From NCBI GenBank assembly GCA_900471815.1, contig UICE01000003.1, positions 21,556 to 85,555 on the forward strand: DNA of 64,000 nucleotides, written 5' to 3'. This document shows positions 27,840-37,291 of the stretch, piece after piece (position 1 is the first letter of the stretch; every line of letters begins with the position of its first letter). Source of the DNA: Hyphomicrobiales bacterium (lineage in GTDB: Bacteria; Pseudomonadota; Alphaproteobacteria; Rhizobiales; Rhizobiaceae). Both the position numbers and the translations under genes were made by a program. Under the pieces are notes generated by a model. That model did no database searches. It was not told the origin of the DNA and saw nothing but the letters and a program-made list of their open reading frames with translations.

Positions 27840-28835
27840 ATGCAGGCTATAAATGACACCAAACTGGACAGGTCCGCAGCGGTTGACTCCGCAAAACGGA
27901 CAATTGCAACCGAACAAGAGGGGCTAGTTGCGCTAGGCGCAGCGCTGGAAGGTTCGATGGCCGATGCGTTCTGCCGCGCGATTGAGAAAATCGCTGCAAT
28001 CAAAGGGCGCATCATTGTTACCGGCGTTGGCAAGAGCGGCCATGTCGGCGCCAAGATCGCTGCGACATTTGCCTCGACAGGCACACCGGCCTTTTTCGTA
28101 CATCCTTCGGAAGCCAATCATGGCGACCTTGGCATGATCGCCGCCGATGACGCTATTCTTGCGCTGTCATGGTCTGGCGATACGGCGGAACTGAAAGGAA
28201 TAGTCAGCTATTCGCGGCGGTTCCGCATTCCGTTGATTGCGGTGACGGCGGGTGAAAAATCAGCACTGGCAATGGCTGCCGATGTGGTGATCCTGATGCC
28301 GCGCGTGGCGGAAGCCTGTCCGCATGGCCTTGCGCCGACGACATCTACGCTGATGCAACTGGCGATGGGCGATGCGATTGCCGTGGCGCTGCTTGAGGCA
28401 CGCGGCTTTACCCCTGGTGACTTCAAGACATTCCATCCGGGCGGTTCACTCGGTGCCAGCCTCACTCATGTGCGCGAGATCATGCATCGCGACGACCAGA
28501 TCCCCCTTGTGCCGCTTGGGACGCTGATTCCTGACGCGATGAAGGTTCTGTCCGAAAAACGTTTCGGTTGTATTGCGGTCGAGAATGCCGATGGCACGCT
28601 GGCTGGCATTATCACCGACGGCGATCTTTCGCGTAATCTGCACCGCAGTCTGGTGACAATGACCGTCGAAGAGGTCATGACGCGGAACCCGAAGACTGTA
28701 CCGCCGACTATGCTGGCAAGCGCCGCACTGGCTTTACTCAATGATCACAATATTGGTGCGCTGATCGTGACTGAAGACAATTACCCGGTCGGGATCGTGC
28801 ATTTCCATGATCTGTTGCGCATCGGCGCTGCATAA
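27840..28835 (+). CDS. kdsD: D-arabinose-5-phosphate isomerase, KpsF/GutQ/KdsD family
   Basis: The 331-residue enzyme has an N-terminal SIS sugar-isomerase domain (IIVTGVGKSGHVGAKIAATFASTG, SWSGDTAELKGI, PTTSTLMQLAMGDAIA) and two C-terminal CBS repeats (from about residue 205, VEEVMTRNPKTV in the second). It interconverts ribulose-5-phosphate and arabinose-5-phosphate, the first step to the Kdo of lipopolysaccharide. ATG 27840 is preferred to TTG 27834. The ribosome site is weak. Confidence 0.93.
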   Translation: MQAINDTKLDRSAAVDSAKRTIATEQEGLVALGAALEGSMADAFCRAIEKIAAIKGRIIVTGVGKSGHVGAKIAATFASTGTPAFFVHPSEANHGDLGMIAADDAILALSWSGDTAELKGIVSYSRRFRIPLIAVTAGEKSALAMAADVVILMPRVAEACPHGLAPTTSTLMQLAMGDAIAVALLEARGFTPGDFKTFHPGGSLGASLTHVREIMHRDDQIPLVPLGTLIPDAMKVLSEKRFGCIAVENADGTLAGIITDGDLSRNLHRSLVTMTVEEVMTRNPKTVPPTMLASAALALLNDHNIGALIVTEDNYPVGIVHFHDLLRIGAA

Positions 28836-28854
28836 GAGCGTTGCAATTCGATTG

Positions 28855-28980
28855 TGCGTGGTTCGACGGGGGCTCACCATGAGGAAAGGTGGGTTGATTG
28901 CAGGGAAACACTCCTGCAGCGCTGGCGAATTAACCCGCAGCCCACTGCCCTTCCTCATGGTGAGCTTGTCGAACCACGCA
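28855..28980. repeat. Long TGCGTGGTTCGAC inverted-end repeat, copy 3
   Basis: A 126-bp element after kdsD. The left arm contains TGCGTGGTTCGAC, GGCTCACCATGAGGAAAG and GGTTGATTGCAGGG, the last shared with copy 2. The right arm contains CTTCCTCATGGTGAGC and TTGTCGAACCACGCA. No gene inside. Confidence 0.88.
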
Positions 28981-29012
28981 TTTTGTTGTGCAATGAGCTA
29001 AAGCGTTTTTTG

Positions 29013-29471
29013 CTAGAGCGCTTCGACCCGCAATGTTCCCTGATCGATCCCGACGATTTTTACTGGCGTTCCGGCGGCAAGGTCCGGACCTGTGACACGC
29101 CAGAGACTATCGCCGACACGCGCGCGGCCCCGGCCATTTACGGTCGCTTCTTCAAGAGTAACAATCTGGCCAATGAGCTGTTCACCGCGCCGGTTGAGCA
29201 AGGGTTCGTCTGACTCCGCATCGGTTGCGCCGACGAGTTTGCGCCCGATGAAAACGGCGATCAGCGAAAGCACCAGAAACAGGATGACCTGCACCTGCCA
29301 GCCGAATGGGAAAGCTTCGCCAAGCAGGATGACAAAGCCGCCGACAATGAGCGCGGCGATGCCGAACCAGAGGAAGAAGATTCCCGGCGCGGTCACTTCC
29401 AGGATCATCAGCAAAAGGCCAAGTACGATCCAGTTCCAGGGGCCAAGTTCCGCAAAGAGACGTTCCAGCAT
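29013..29471 (-). CDS. NfeD-family membrane protein (YbbK type)
   Basis: The 152-residue protein has three close hydrophobic segments (WNWIVLGLLLMILEVTAPGIFFLWFG; AALIVGGFVILLG; QVQVILFLVLSLIAVFIG) and a C-terminal OB-fold domain (GEQLIGQIVTLEEATVNGRGRARVGDSLWRV). This is the short NfeD partner that pairs with SPFH proteins such as QmcA, forming membrane microdomain complexes. It is 18 bp downstream of the SPFH gene on the same strand, so one operon. Confidence 0.9.
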   Translation of the reverse strand: MLERLFAELGPWNWIVLGLLLMILEVTAPGIFFLWFGIAALIVGGFVILLGEAFPFGWQVQVILFLVLSLIAVFIGRKLVGATDAESDEPLLNRRGEQLIGQIVTLEEATVNGRGRARVGDSLWRVTGPDLAAGTPVKIVGIDQGTLRVEAL

Positions 29472-29489
29472 TTCAAAGCCTCACCCGAA

Positions 29490-30476
29490 TTATGAATTCG
29501 TTCCGCTGGTACCTGGAACGGTGCGTCTGCGGGCTGGTGCAGCAGGCGGCGATGCAGGCGCATTATCGCCGAAAACTTCGCGAGCAATTGCGCCAATGCC
29601 GCCAAGCGAACCGACAAGGGCGGAGGCTTCCATGGGCATCATGATGATTTTCTGGTTGGGGCTGGAAGCAAACTTGCCGAAGGCTTCGGTGTATTTTTGC
29701 GCGACGAAATAGTTAAGCGCCTGAACATTGCCGCTGGTGATGGCGGCTGACACCATTTCGGTTGCCTTTGCTTCAGCTTCCGCAAGACGCTCGCGGCCTT
29801 CAGCTTCGCGATAAGAGGCTTCGCGCTTGCCTTCCGCTTCGAGAATTTGCGATTGCTTCAAACCCTCAGCGCGCAAAATCTGCGCCTGACGGGTGCCTTC
29901 AGCTTCCAGAATGATGGCGCGCTTGTCACGTTCGGCCTTCATCTGACGGCCCATGGAATCGAGCAAATCCTTCGGTGGATTAATGTCTTTGATCTCCACG
30001 CGGGTCATTTTAATACCCCATGAATGCGCGGCCTCGTCGACAACGCGCAGCAACCGATCATTGATCGTGTCACGGTTGGAAAGCAGCTCGTCGAGAACCA
30101 TGGAGCCCATGACGGTACGGATATTGGTCATGGTCAGGTTCAAAATGGCGTTTTCCAATCCGCTGACCTGATACGCCGCCTGTGGTGCATTGAGGATCTG
30201 GTAGAAGGCGATGCCATCCACGGCAATATTGGCATTGTCCTTGGTGATGACTTCCTGGGTAGGAACGGCAAGCACCTGTTCCATCATGTTGAGCTTGGCG
30301 CCGATGCGATCGAAGAATGGGACAATGAGGCTCAAGCCCGGCGATAGAGTGCGGGTATATTTGCCGAAACGTTCAATGGTGTAATTATAACCTTGAGGCA
30401 CGGTTTTTACGCCCGCAAACAGAATTGCCAGTACGAGAATGGCAAGCACTGGTATCGTGAAATCAAAACCGCTCAT
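29490..30476 (-). CDS. SPFH/Band-7 membrane protein, QmcA/stomatin type
   Basis: The 328-residue protein has an N-terminal membrane segment ([18 protein letters not shown]), then the SPFH domain ([21 protein letters not shown] to about 180), a charged coiled coil with repeated EAEG(K/L)(R/K) units and a flexible C-terminus ending in a Pro/Ala-rich tail. Relatives assemble into ring-like membrane scaffolds that modulate proteases such as FtsH. AAGGGGG precedes the ATG. First gene of the operon with the NfeD protein. Confidence 0.92.
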   Translation of the reverse strand: MSGFDFTIPVLAILVLAILFAGVKTVPQGYNYTIERFGKYTRTLSPGLSLIVPFFDRIGAKLNMMEQVLAVPTQEVITKDNANIAVDGIAFYQILNAPQAAYQVSGLENAILNLTMTNIRTVMGSMVLDELLSNRDTINDRLLRVVDEAAHSWGIKMTRVEIKDINPPKDLLDSMGRQMKAERDKRAIILEAEGTRQAQILRAEGLKQSQILEAEGKREASYREAEGRERLAEAEAKATEMVSAAITSGNVQALNYFVAQKYTEAFGKFASSPNQKIIMMPMEASALVGSLGGIGAIAREVFGDNAPASPPAAPARRRTVPGTSGTNS

Positions 30477-30579
30477 TGTATCGCCCCCTTGGTCGGCCCT
30501 GAGGCCCGAAACTCACACTATCCCGTTTAGCGGGTCAGCACACGATAGACCATAGTGGCAACATCAAAAAGCAGCGATT

Positions 30580-31629
30580 CTACACCCAACCCTGTAGTTC
30601 GCGGCGGACGAGCTGTTCGATGACCCGCATGCCTTCATCGCTATCATTGAGGCAAGGCACGTGAGTGAAGTTCACGCCGCCATGCTCGTGGAAGATTTCC
30701 TCGCCTTCACCGGCGATTTCCTCAAGCGTTTCAAGGCAATCGGATACAAAGCCGGGGTTGAAGACAGCAACGGATTTCACACCCTCTTTGGCAAGTTTTT
30801 CCAGGGTCTTGTCCGTGTAGGGTTGCATCCATTCTTCGGGGCCAAAACGTGACTGGAAGCATGTTATCAGTTTGTCTTCGGCCCAGCCCAGTCTTTCACG
30901 CAGGAGCCGGGTGGTTTTCCAGCAATGGCAGGGATAGGGATCGCCGCGCTTGAAATAGCTCTGCGGTATGCCGTGATAGGAAGCGATCAATAGCTCAGGT
31001 TCAAAATCAAGCGTGGCATAATGCTTCTCGATCGATGTCGCCAATGCATCAATATAGACGGCCTCGTCCTGGTAGGAGGGGACGATGCGCGTCGCCGGCA
31101 TGAAGCGCATCTTGATCAGCGCTTCGAAAAATTTGTCGTTGACCGTTGCGGTCGTCGTTGCCGAATATTGCGGATAGAGCGGGAACATGAGAATGCGCTT
31201 GCAGCCTGCTTTATCCAATCGCTCCAGCACCTGCTCGATTGAGGGCTGGCCATATCGCATGCCCCAATCGACAACGATTTCCGGGTGCTCGGCCAGAGCT
31301 ACCCCAAGTTTTTCGCCTTGAGCGCGGGTATAGGTGCGCAACGGCGATTCGTTGCGCTCGCGGTTCCAGATCTTGTCATAGAGCGCGCCGGATTTTTTCG
31401 GACGTGTGTTCAGCACAATGCCGTAAAGCACGGGAAGCCAGATAGCGCGGGGCCATTCAATGACGCGCTTGTCAGAAAGAAACTCCTTGAGATAACGGCG
31501 CATCGAGGTTTTATCAGTGCCATCCGGAGTGCCTAGATTGACGAGCAGAACGCCGATTTTCGACGTCTCAATATGCGGATGGTCCTGGGGTTTTTTAACC
31601 GTCGCCATCGGCTCGTCAGAAATTTTCAT
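30580..31629 (-). CDS. hemH: Ferrochelatase
   Basis: The 349-residue enzyme inserts ferrous iron into protoporphyrin IX, the last step of heme synthesis. It has VLLVNLGTPDG near the N-terminus, the ferrochelatase signature ASYHGIPQSYFKRGDPYPCHC with the metal-site His, FQSRFGPEEWMQPYTD and the C-terminal VFNPGFVSDCLETLEEI. The start at 31629 has GGAG eight bases upstream; the frame is open 61 further codons but those residues look non-coding. Monocistronic and divergent from the NCS1 permease. Confidence 0.95.
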   Translation of the reverse strand: MKISDEPMATVKKPQDHPHIETSKIGVLLVNLGTPDGTDKTSMRRYLKEFLSDKRVIEWPRAIWLPVLYGIVLNTRPKKSGALYDKIWNRERNESPLRTYTRAQGEKLGVALAEHPEIVVDWGMRYGQPSIEQVLERLDKAGCKRILMFPLYPQYSATTTATVNDKFFEALIKMRFMPATRIVPSYQDEAVYIDALATSIEKHYATLDFEPELLIASYHGIPQSYFKRGDPYPCHCWKTTRLLRERLGWAEDKLITCFQSRFGPEEWMQPYTDKTLEKLAKEGVKSVAVFNPGFVSDCLETLEEIAGEGEEIFHEHGGVNFTHVPCLNDSDEGMRVIEQLVRRELQGWV

Positions 31630-31873
31630 TGTCGTACTCCGCTTCTGCCGCCAGAAACTAGTGTCCGCCGGTATTATTGCAAGGGCACCAAAGGCCGCAT
31701 GTTGAGTGCACAGATCAGGATTAAGCCGATTCAGTAAGTTTCGGGATTTGTGGCCGAACCATGCAGTATGCTTGGACATTAGCCCCCTAAGTTTTTCGTC
31801 GCAGGCTTCCATTTGGCATGGAACTTGCGTTTAATCGGTTGTCTGCGTTCGTCACTCAAAGGAAATGACTGTC

Positions 31874-33352
31874 ATGTCCAGCCACCAGCATGCAACGCCT
31901 CCCGTTCTTCTTGTTACCGGCGCACATCCTCAGCTCTACAGCGCCGATCTAGCCCCCACCGCTCCTGAGGGGCGAACCTGGGGCGCATTCAGCCTTTTTG
32001 CCATGTGGATGTCCGATGTCCATTCTGTTGGCGGCTATACATTTGCCGCGAGCCTGTTCTTTTTGGGTCTGACGGGTTGGGAAGTTTTGATCGCCATGAT
32101 CGTTGGCATAACGGCTGTCTATTTCCTGATGAACCTGATCGGCAAGCCGTCGTTGAAGTATGGCGTTCCGTTTCCCGTTGTAGCGCGCATGTCATTCGGT
32201 GTTATGGGCGCCAATCTTGCTGCTGTGTTACGTGGTATTGTTGGTATTGTCTGGTATGGCGTGCAAACCTATTTCGCCTCCAAGGCAGTTCAGGCGCTGG
32301 CAATTACCCTTGTGCCGAGCACTGTTGAACTGACTCGAAACGACATATTCGGGCTGTCGACGCTCGGCTGGCTCAGCTTTCTTTTCATGTGGGTATTCCA
32401 GTTGCTTATCTTTCTGCGCGGCATGGAATCCATCCGCAAGTTTATCGATTTTTGCGGGCCTGTGGTCTATGTGGTGATGTTCGCGCTTGCCATCTGGATA
32501 TTATCGCAAACCGGCTTTTCCAGCCTGTCGCTGCAGCTTGCGCCACCGGCGGAGGGTTCTTCCCTGTCGCATATGGCGAATGCCTCCATGCTGATCGTTG
32601 CCTATTTTGCAGCGCTGCTGCTTAATTTTGGTGATTTCTCGCGTTTCTCGCGAGACGAGAAAGCCATGAAGATCGGCAACTTTCTGGGGCTGCCGGTCAA
32701 TTTCATCGTGTTTGCCATCATCGTTGTGATCGTGACTGCCGGTACGGTTCAGGTCTTTGGCGAGGCCATTCTTGACCCGGTTGCCATTGTCGAGCGTATC
32801 AATAATCCTTGGATCGTCGTTCTTGGTTCGATTACCTTCATCGTCGCAACCATGGGTATCAACATCGTCGCAAACTTTGTCTCTCCGGCCTATGATATTG
32901 CCAATCTCTTTCCTGAGAAGATCAATTTCCGTATGGGCGGATTGATCACCTCCATTCTTTCGGTCCTCGTCTGCCCTTGGCTTTTTGTCTCAAGTCCTCA
33001 GGCGATCACCATTTTCGTCAGCATATTCGGCGCCGTTCTTGGTCCGATTTTTGGCATCATGATCGCCGACTACTATCTGGTGAAGAAGCAGAATGTTGCA
33101 CTCGAAGACCTCTATACGATGTCCCCGGAAGGATCGCTCTATTTCGAGCGGGGATGGAATAGCCGTGCGCTGCTGGCGCTGGCGATTGCCAGTGTTATGT
33201 CGATCGGATTGTCGGTGCTTGGGGCCACGCAATATATCCGCAATGGTGGCGATTGGGGCTGGCTGCTCGGAGCAGTCATAGGTGGTGGTGTGCACTATCT
33301 GCTGATGCGAAATGTGCGTGTGCCTGCGGCAGCTTTGGGGGCAAAAGCCTGA
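31874..33352 (+). CDS. NCS1-family nucleobase/allantoin/hydantoin permease
   Basis: About 492 residues with twelve hydrophobic segments. The N-terminal motif SADLAPTAPEGRTWGAFSLF and WMSDVHSVGGYTFAASLFFLG place it in the NCS1 cation-symporter family (Mhp1, PucI, CodB relatives), which import purines, cytosine, allantoin or hydantoins. The substrate cannot be fixed: no catabolic genes adjoin. ATG 31874 is chosen because AAAGGAA is nine bases upstream, while ATG 31865 sits almost on it. A perfect hairpin follows the stop. Confidence 0.88.
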   Translation: MSSHQHATPPVLLVTGAHPQLYSADLAPTAPEGRTWGAFSLFAMWMSDVHSVGGYTFAASLFFLGLTGWEVLIAMIVGITAVYFLMNLIGKPSLKYGVPFPVVARMSFGVMGANLAAVLRGIVGIVWYGVQTYFASKAVQALAITLVPSTVELTRNDIFGLSTLGWLSFLFMWVFQLLIFLRGMESIRKFIDFCGPVVYVVMFALAIWILSQTGFSSLSLQLAPPAEGSSLSHMANASMLIVAYFAALLLNFGDFSRFSRDEKAMKIGNFLGLPVNFIVFAIIVVIVTAGTVQVFGEAILDPVAIVERINNPWIVVLGSITFIVATMGINIVANFVSPAYDIANLFPEKINFRMGGLITSILSVLVCPWLFVSSPQAITIFVSIFGAVLGPIFGIMIADYYLVKKQNVALEDLYTMSPEGSLYFERGWNSRALLALAIASVMSIGLSVLGATQYIRNGGDWGWLLGAVIGGGVHYLLMRNVRVPAAALGAKA

Positions 33353-33369
33353 AGCTGAGGTGGTGCGTG

Positions 33370-33406
33370 CCGATTATCTCTCCCCCCACGTGGGAGAGAT
33401 AATCGG
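33370..33406 (+). terminator. 15-bp perfect hairpin after the permease gene
   Basis: CCGATTATCTCTCCC (33370-33384) and GGGAGAGATAATCGG (33392-33406) pair without mismatch around a CCCACGT loop. There is no T-run. It may be a terminator, an mRNA-end stabiliser or a remnant of a palindromic repeat. Confidence 0.55.
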
Positions 33407-33461
33407 ACGGTGAGGTGTGTATATGGCTCACCGTAAGGGATAGGCTGCTTGCATCTAGGCT

Positions 33462-33507
33462 GTGCGTGGTTCGCCCTCCTGAGCCTGTCGAAGGTCCAAC
33501 CACGCAC
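33462..33507. repeat. Short TGCGTGGTTCGCC palindrome
   Basis: GTGCGTGGTTCGCC-CTCCTGAGCCTGTCGAAGG-TCCAACCACGCAC: the same ends as the long elements but only 46 bp overall. A nearly identical short copy is at 56343-56386. Confidence 0.75.
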
Positions 33508-33530
33508 CACGCCATTGCAGCTTGTATATA

Positions 33531-35432
33531 TTACTTGGCAGGCACTTTCATCTCGGCACCAACAGGCAGTTTCATAACTTTCATATCGGGATTTGCTTCA
33601 GATAGCTTCTTCCAGGAAAAACCATCGCCGTAGAGCTGTTCGGCAATATCCCAGAAATTATCGCCAGCCTTGATCACGTAGGAAGTCGGGGTTGTAGCAG
33701 GAGCTACGGCATCAGCAGGTTTCGCAGCATCAGTAGGTTTGGCGGTATCGGCAGGTTTGGCAGCGTCTGCTGCCGGTGCTGCGGGCGTCGTTGTTTCGGA
33801 GGGAACGGGCACTGCAATCGGACTTGCGGATGTAATGCGGCCGTCCATCACAGGCTTGTATGGGTTGTTTTTAACGAGATAGTCGGCAAGGACTTCTTCA
33901 AGGCCGGGACCATAATCATAGGCATTGATACCATTGGTGGTGAAGATCTTGTAGCCATCTCCGCCGGCGCGCATGTAATTGTTGGACACCACGCCATAGG
34001 TTGCAGCAGGATCGATCGGCTTCCAGCTTTCGCCCTGCATAACCTGAACATCGGAAATACGGCTGCCGACAGGCTTGGAAATATCGAATGTATATTTCAA
34101 ACCAGCGACCTGCGAAAAGCGGCCCGCGATTTTTTCAATCTGGCTCGCTCCATTCTCCAGCGCCGCAACGACATCCGAGCCGCGCAACTGGAATGTCGCA
34201 AGGGTGTTCTGGAAGGGTAGAACAGTCAGAACCTCGCCCATGGTCACTTCACCGGCATCAATTGAGGCGCGCAAGCCGCCGCCATTGATGATGGCAATAG
34301 TCACACCTTGCGCCTTGACGCGATCAAGCATCGCGTCGGCGACAAGATTGCCCATGCTGCATTCGCCGATGCGGCAGACTTCACGAGAGCCGTCGATCTC
34401 GCCTGCAGTATCGGCGACTTTGCGGGCCTTCAGTTCTTCTATCGGCTTGGCAAGTTCGGCCACGCGGGCAACAAGGGCTGCATCCGGCGTGACTGAAGAG
34501 TCGAGCAGGATCGGCGCGCCGGAGCTTGCCGTGACATTGCCGTCATCATCAAAGGTGACCTTGAGCTCGCCCAGATATTTGGAATAGGCCTTGGCCTGAA
34601 CGATTGGAACCTCACGTCCTGCGGGATTTTTGACGAGGGTGGGGTAGGGGCCGGCAGAGTCAGGATCAGTACTGGAAAGCAGAGTATGGCTATGACCGCC
34701 GACGATCACATCAATACCGTCGACCTTGGCCGCAATCTCTTCATCCTCAAAATAACCGGTATGGTTGAGCGCGATGATCTTGTTGACGCCCTCAGCTTTT
34801 AATGTGCCAACGAGCTTTGTCAGGGTCTCGATCTCATCCGCGAATTTGACAGTGGGTCCGGGTGTAGAGATTTCAGCCGTATCGGTCGTCAGGGCGGATA
34901 TGATTCCGATTTTCTGACCGCCAATTTCCTTGATCAGATAGGGTTTGAACTTACCCGCGATCAGCGGCTCTGAATCAGCCTGGGTATTGCTGGAAATGAT
35001 GGGGATTTTGACCTTATCGAGGAATTTACCCAGCACTGACGGGCCACCGTCAAATTCATGATTGCCCAGCGCCATGGCATCATAGCCAATTGCATTCAGA
35101 AACTCGGCGGTGTCATCGCCCTTATAGGTTGTGTAAAACAAGGAGCCCTGGAATTCATCGCCAGCGTTGAGCACGATGACATTGCCGCCGTCCTTGGAAA
35201 GTGCCGCGCGGCGTTCATCGATCTTGGCTTTTACGCGCGCAATGCCGCCGAAACACTCATTCTTGGTCGTCTCTTCGGGCGAACAGGTGGAATCATATTT
35301 GTTGATGGCTTCGATGCGGGAATGCAGGTCGTTAATGTGCAGAATATTGAGCGTATAGTCGGCCATGGCGCTCCCCGCGCTGATGCCGAGGGCGGAGGCA
35401 GCTAGAAAAAGCTTGCCGAGAATTCTGGACAT
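33531..35432 (-). CDS. Periplasmic 5'-nucleotidase (UshA type) with C-terminal LysM domain
   Basis: A 633-residue exported protein. Signal peptide 1-24; metallophosphatase domain from LNILHINDLHSR with NAGDEFQGS, GNHEFDGG and GGHSHT metal ligands; C-terminal 5'-nucleotidase domain (INGGGLRASIDAGEVTMGEVLTVLPF, ending YKPVMDGRI). A linker of about 35 residues repeats A/D/K/P/T units (AAKPADTAKPTDAAKPADA), then a LysM module at about 585-632 (YVIKAGDNFWDIAEQLYG). It likely hydrolyses nucleotides or UDP-sugars in the periplasm while held on peptidoglycan by LysM, which most UshA proteins lack. GGAG precedes the ATG. Monocistronic. Confidence 0.9.
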   Translation of the reverse strand: MSRILGKLFLAASALGISAGSAMADYTLNILHINDLHSRIEAINKYDSTCSPEETTKNECFGGIARVKAKIDERRAALSKDGGNVIVLNAGDEFQGSLFYTTYKGDDTAEFLNAIGYDAMALGNHEFDGGPSVLGKFLDKVKIPIISSNTQADSEPLIAGKFKPYLIKEIGGQKIGIISALTTDTAEISTPGPTVKFADEIETLTKLVGTLKAEGVNKIIALNHTGYFEDEEIAAKVDGIDVIVGGHSHTLLSSTDPDSAGPYPTLVKNPAGREVPIVQAKAYSKYLGELKVTFDDDGNVTASSGAPILLDSSVTPDAALVARVAELAKPIEELKARKVADTAGEIDGSREVCRIGECSMGNLVADAMLDRVKAQGVTIAIINGGGLRASIDAGEVTMGEVLTVLPFQNTLATFQLRGSDVVAALENGASQIEKIAGRFSQVAGLKYTFDISKPVGSRISDVQVMQGESWKPIDPAATYGVVSNNYMRAGGDGYKIFTTNGINAYDYGPGLEEVLADYLVKNNPYKPVMDGRITSASPIAVPVPSETTTPAAPAADAAKPADTAKPTDAAKPADAVAPATTPTSYVIKAGDNFWDIAEQLYGDGFSWKKLSEANPDMKVMKLPVGAEMKVPAK

Positions 35433-35609
35433 GACCTGCTCCGTTCAATTCGATGTGGTAATACATCAGCACCTTGATGTGCTTGTGACAAAGCCATGGT
35501 TTCATCACTTTGCACACGATGCAAGAGAGGAAAACAAGCCTGTGTAAACACCCCAAGGCAATATTTAGTTCGGAAAATTACCTGTTCATTACAACAAGGA
35601 GTTTAAAAC

Positions 35610-36308
35610 ATGAGTGACAAGCCCACGGTTATTTTGGTGCACGGATTCTGGGGCGGTGCGGCCCATTGGAACAAAGTAATTATTGAACTCACGCGCATGG
35701 GGCATACCAATATCCACGCCGTCGAACTGCCCTTGACCTCACTCGGCGATGACGCCGAACGCACGCGCAAAATGGTGGCGCAACAAAGCGGCCCGGTTCT
35801 TTTGGTGGGACACTCCTATGGTGGTGCCGTCATTACAGAGGCGGGCAATGCGCCCAATGTGGCCGGTCTGGTCTATATTGCAGCTTTTGCTCCGGATGCA
35901 GGGGAAAGCCCTGGTGCTATCACGCAGGAGCACGTGCCACTTGCAGCGGCAAATCTCGCACTGGACAGCGACGGCTATCTTTGGGTCAAGCCGGAACTCT
36001 TCCATGAAAGCTTCTGTCAGGATTTGACCGAGGAGGAAGGGCTTGTCATGGGGATCACCCAGAAGGCACCTTTGGCAAGCACTTTTGGCGATACAATCAC
36101 TGCGCCCGCCTGGAAGACAAAACCGTCCTGGTATCAGATTTCCACTGACGACCGGATGATCGCGCCGGAAAACCAGAAACGCATGTCGTCACGTCTTGGT
36201 GCGCGTAAAATCATATCTCTTGACGCCAGCCATGCCTCGCTGGCGTCACAGCAGGTGGAAGTTGCATCGTTGATTGATGAAGCAGCAACGGAACTGGCGA
36301 AGAACTAG
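35610..36308 (+). CDS. Alpha/beta hydrolase, small esterase
   Basis: The 232-residue protein has VILVHGFWGGAAHW near the start (oxyanion loop), nucleophile elbow LLVGHSYGGAVI with Ser at about 71, and SHASLASQ near the C-terminus supplying the His. It resembles plant methylesterase/salicylate-binding-protein-2-like and bacterial EstC proteins that hydrolyse small esters. AAGGAG lies 10 nt before the ATG. Cytosolic; substrate unknown. Confidence 0.87.
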   Translation: MSDKPTVILVHGFWGGAAHWNKVIIELTRMGHTNIHAVELPLTSLGDDAERTRKMVAQQSGPVLLVGHSYGGAVITEAGNAPNVAGLVYIAAFAPDAGESPGAITQEHVPLAAANLALDSDGYLWVKPELFHESFCQDLTEEEGLVMGITQKAPLASTFGDTITAPAWKTKPSWYQISTDDRMIAPENQKRMSSRLGARKIISLDASHASLASQQVEVASLIDEAATELAKN

Positions 36309-36325
36309 AGGATCGCCTTGCCGAA

Positions 36326-36355
36326 AGATGTCCATGGGAACCTCCGTGGACATCT
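36326..36355 (+). terminator. Hairpin downstream of the esterase gene
   Basis: AGATGTCCA (36326-36334) and TGGACATCT (36347-36355) pair perfectly and the stem extends inward by three pairs. No T-run. Lies between convergent genes. Confidence 0.5.
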
Positions 36356-36386
36356 GCAAAGTGGCGGCCGAAGTCGAACCGCGATC

Positions 36387-36767
36387 TTAAGCGGAGCGGC
36401 GCGTCAAAGAAAACTGCTGGCCCGAGGAGGACGTGCAGTTCAACTGGCCGCCACTCACGAGCGCACAATTGACCTTGGACTGCGTACCGCGAGCAAGCGA
36501 GCGAAGATCGATCTCGACAAGATTTGCAGATACGAAGCGGTAATTGCCCTCGGCAAGTTTTTCCTTGGTATCATTGGCACGGGTTTCGAAAACACCGCCA
36601 TTGAAGTTCGAAAATGCAACACCGGATGTATCAAACCATTGGCCCTGAACGGCGTCAGTGGGGCGTGCGGTCTGTACAGGCCCGCCATCTGATTGCGGCC
36701 CGCTCATGCAGCCGGCGAGGACAATGGTCAATGCGGCTGAACCGAGGCCAAGTGATAAACGTTTCAT
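36387..36767 (-). CDS. omp10: Outer-membrane lipoprotein Omp10 homologue
   Basis: The 126-residue precursor has a lipoprotein signal (MKRLSLGLGSAALTIVLAGC) with lipobox LAGC, so the mature protein starts at a lipidated Cys. The body (GGVFETRANDTKEKLAEGNY, SKVNCALVSGGQLNCTSSSG, QFSLTRR) matches what I recall of Brucella Omp10, an exposed minor outer-membrane lipoprotein and serological antigen. Start 36767 has GGGAG nine bases upstream; 19 further open codons are rejected. Function in the envelope is unclear. This is one of the best taxonomic markers in the window. Confidence 0.9.
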   Translation of the reverse strand: MKRLSLGLGSAALTIVLAGCMSGPQSDGGPVQTARPTDAVQGQWFDTSGVAFSNFNGGVFETRANDTKEKLAEGNYRFVSANLVEIDLRSLARGTQSKVNCALVSGGQLNCTSSSGQQFSLTRRSA

Positions 36768-36883
36768 CCAAACAATCTCCCATGGGTGTGGCCCATAAAT
36801 GACGCTAAAATTAAGCAATAACAAGACTTAAGTTTATTGATAATCTGCGGCAAGCTCAGATTCGTACAGCAAAGAGGGTGGGT

Positions 36884-37291
36884 ATGATAGGATATACGAT
36901 GGTCGGCACGAATGATCTGCGCAAGGCGGAAGCATTCTATGACCCGCTCATGGTCGAGCTTGGCCTGGAGCGCTGCTTTAGCGATGAGGTTATGTTTTCG
37001 TGGGGCAGAAAAACCGATGACGACGTTCCCCGCTTCATGGTGGGCCTGCCTTTTGACGGAGAGGTGGCAAGTGTCGGCAATGGCAACATGACCGCGTTTC
37101 GGAGCGAACAAGCTGGTCTTGTCGACAGGCTCTACGCATTGGCTCTTAAGAATGGCGGCAGCAGCGAGGGCGAGCCAGGTTTGCGCCCGCAATATGGGCC
37201 GGGATTTTATGCGGCCTATGTCCGCGATCCGGATGGCAATAAGCTCGCCTTCGTTTGCTATGATGCGAAGATTGACGATCAGGAAAAATGA
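36884..37291 (+). CDS. VOC (glyoxalase/dioxygenase-fold) protein
   Basis: The 135-residue protein shows the VOC layout: GYTMVGTNDLRKAEAFYDPLM in the first half and YAAYVRDPDGNKLAFVCYD at the end, with Glu/His-type metal ligands plausible but not certain. Members include glyoxalases, dioxygenases and fosfomycin-resistance proteins; none can be chosen here. ATG 36884 follows AGAGG at five bases. Its stop overlaps the next ATG by 4 bp, so it is translationally coupled to the GNAT. Confidence 0.82.
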   Translation: MIGYTMVGTNDLRKAEAFYDPLMVELGLERCFSDEVMFSWGRKTDDDVPRFMVGLPFDGEVASVGNGNMTAFRSEQAGLVDRLYALALKNGGSSEGEPGLRPQYGPGFYAAYVRDPDGNKLAFVCYDAKIDDQEK

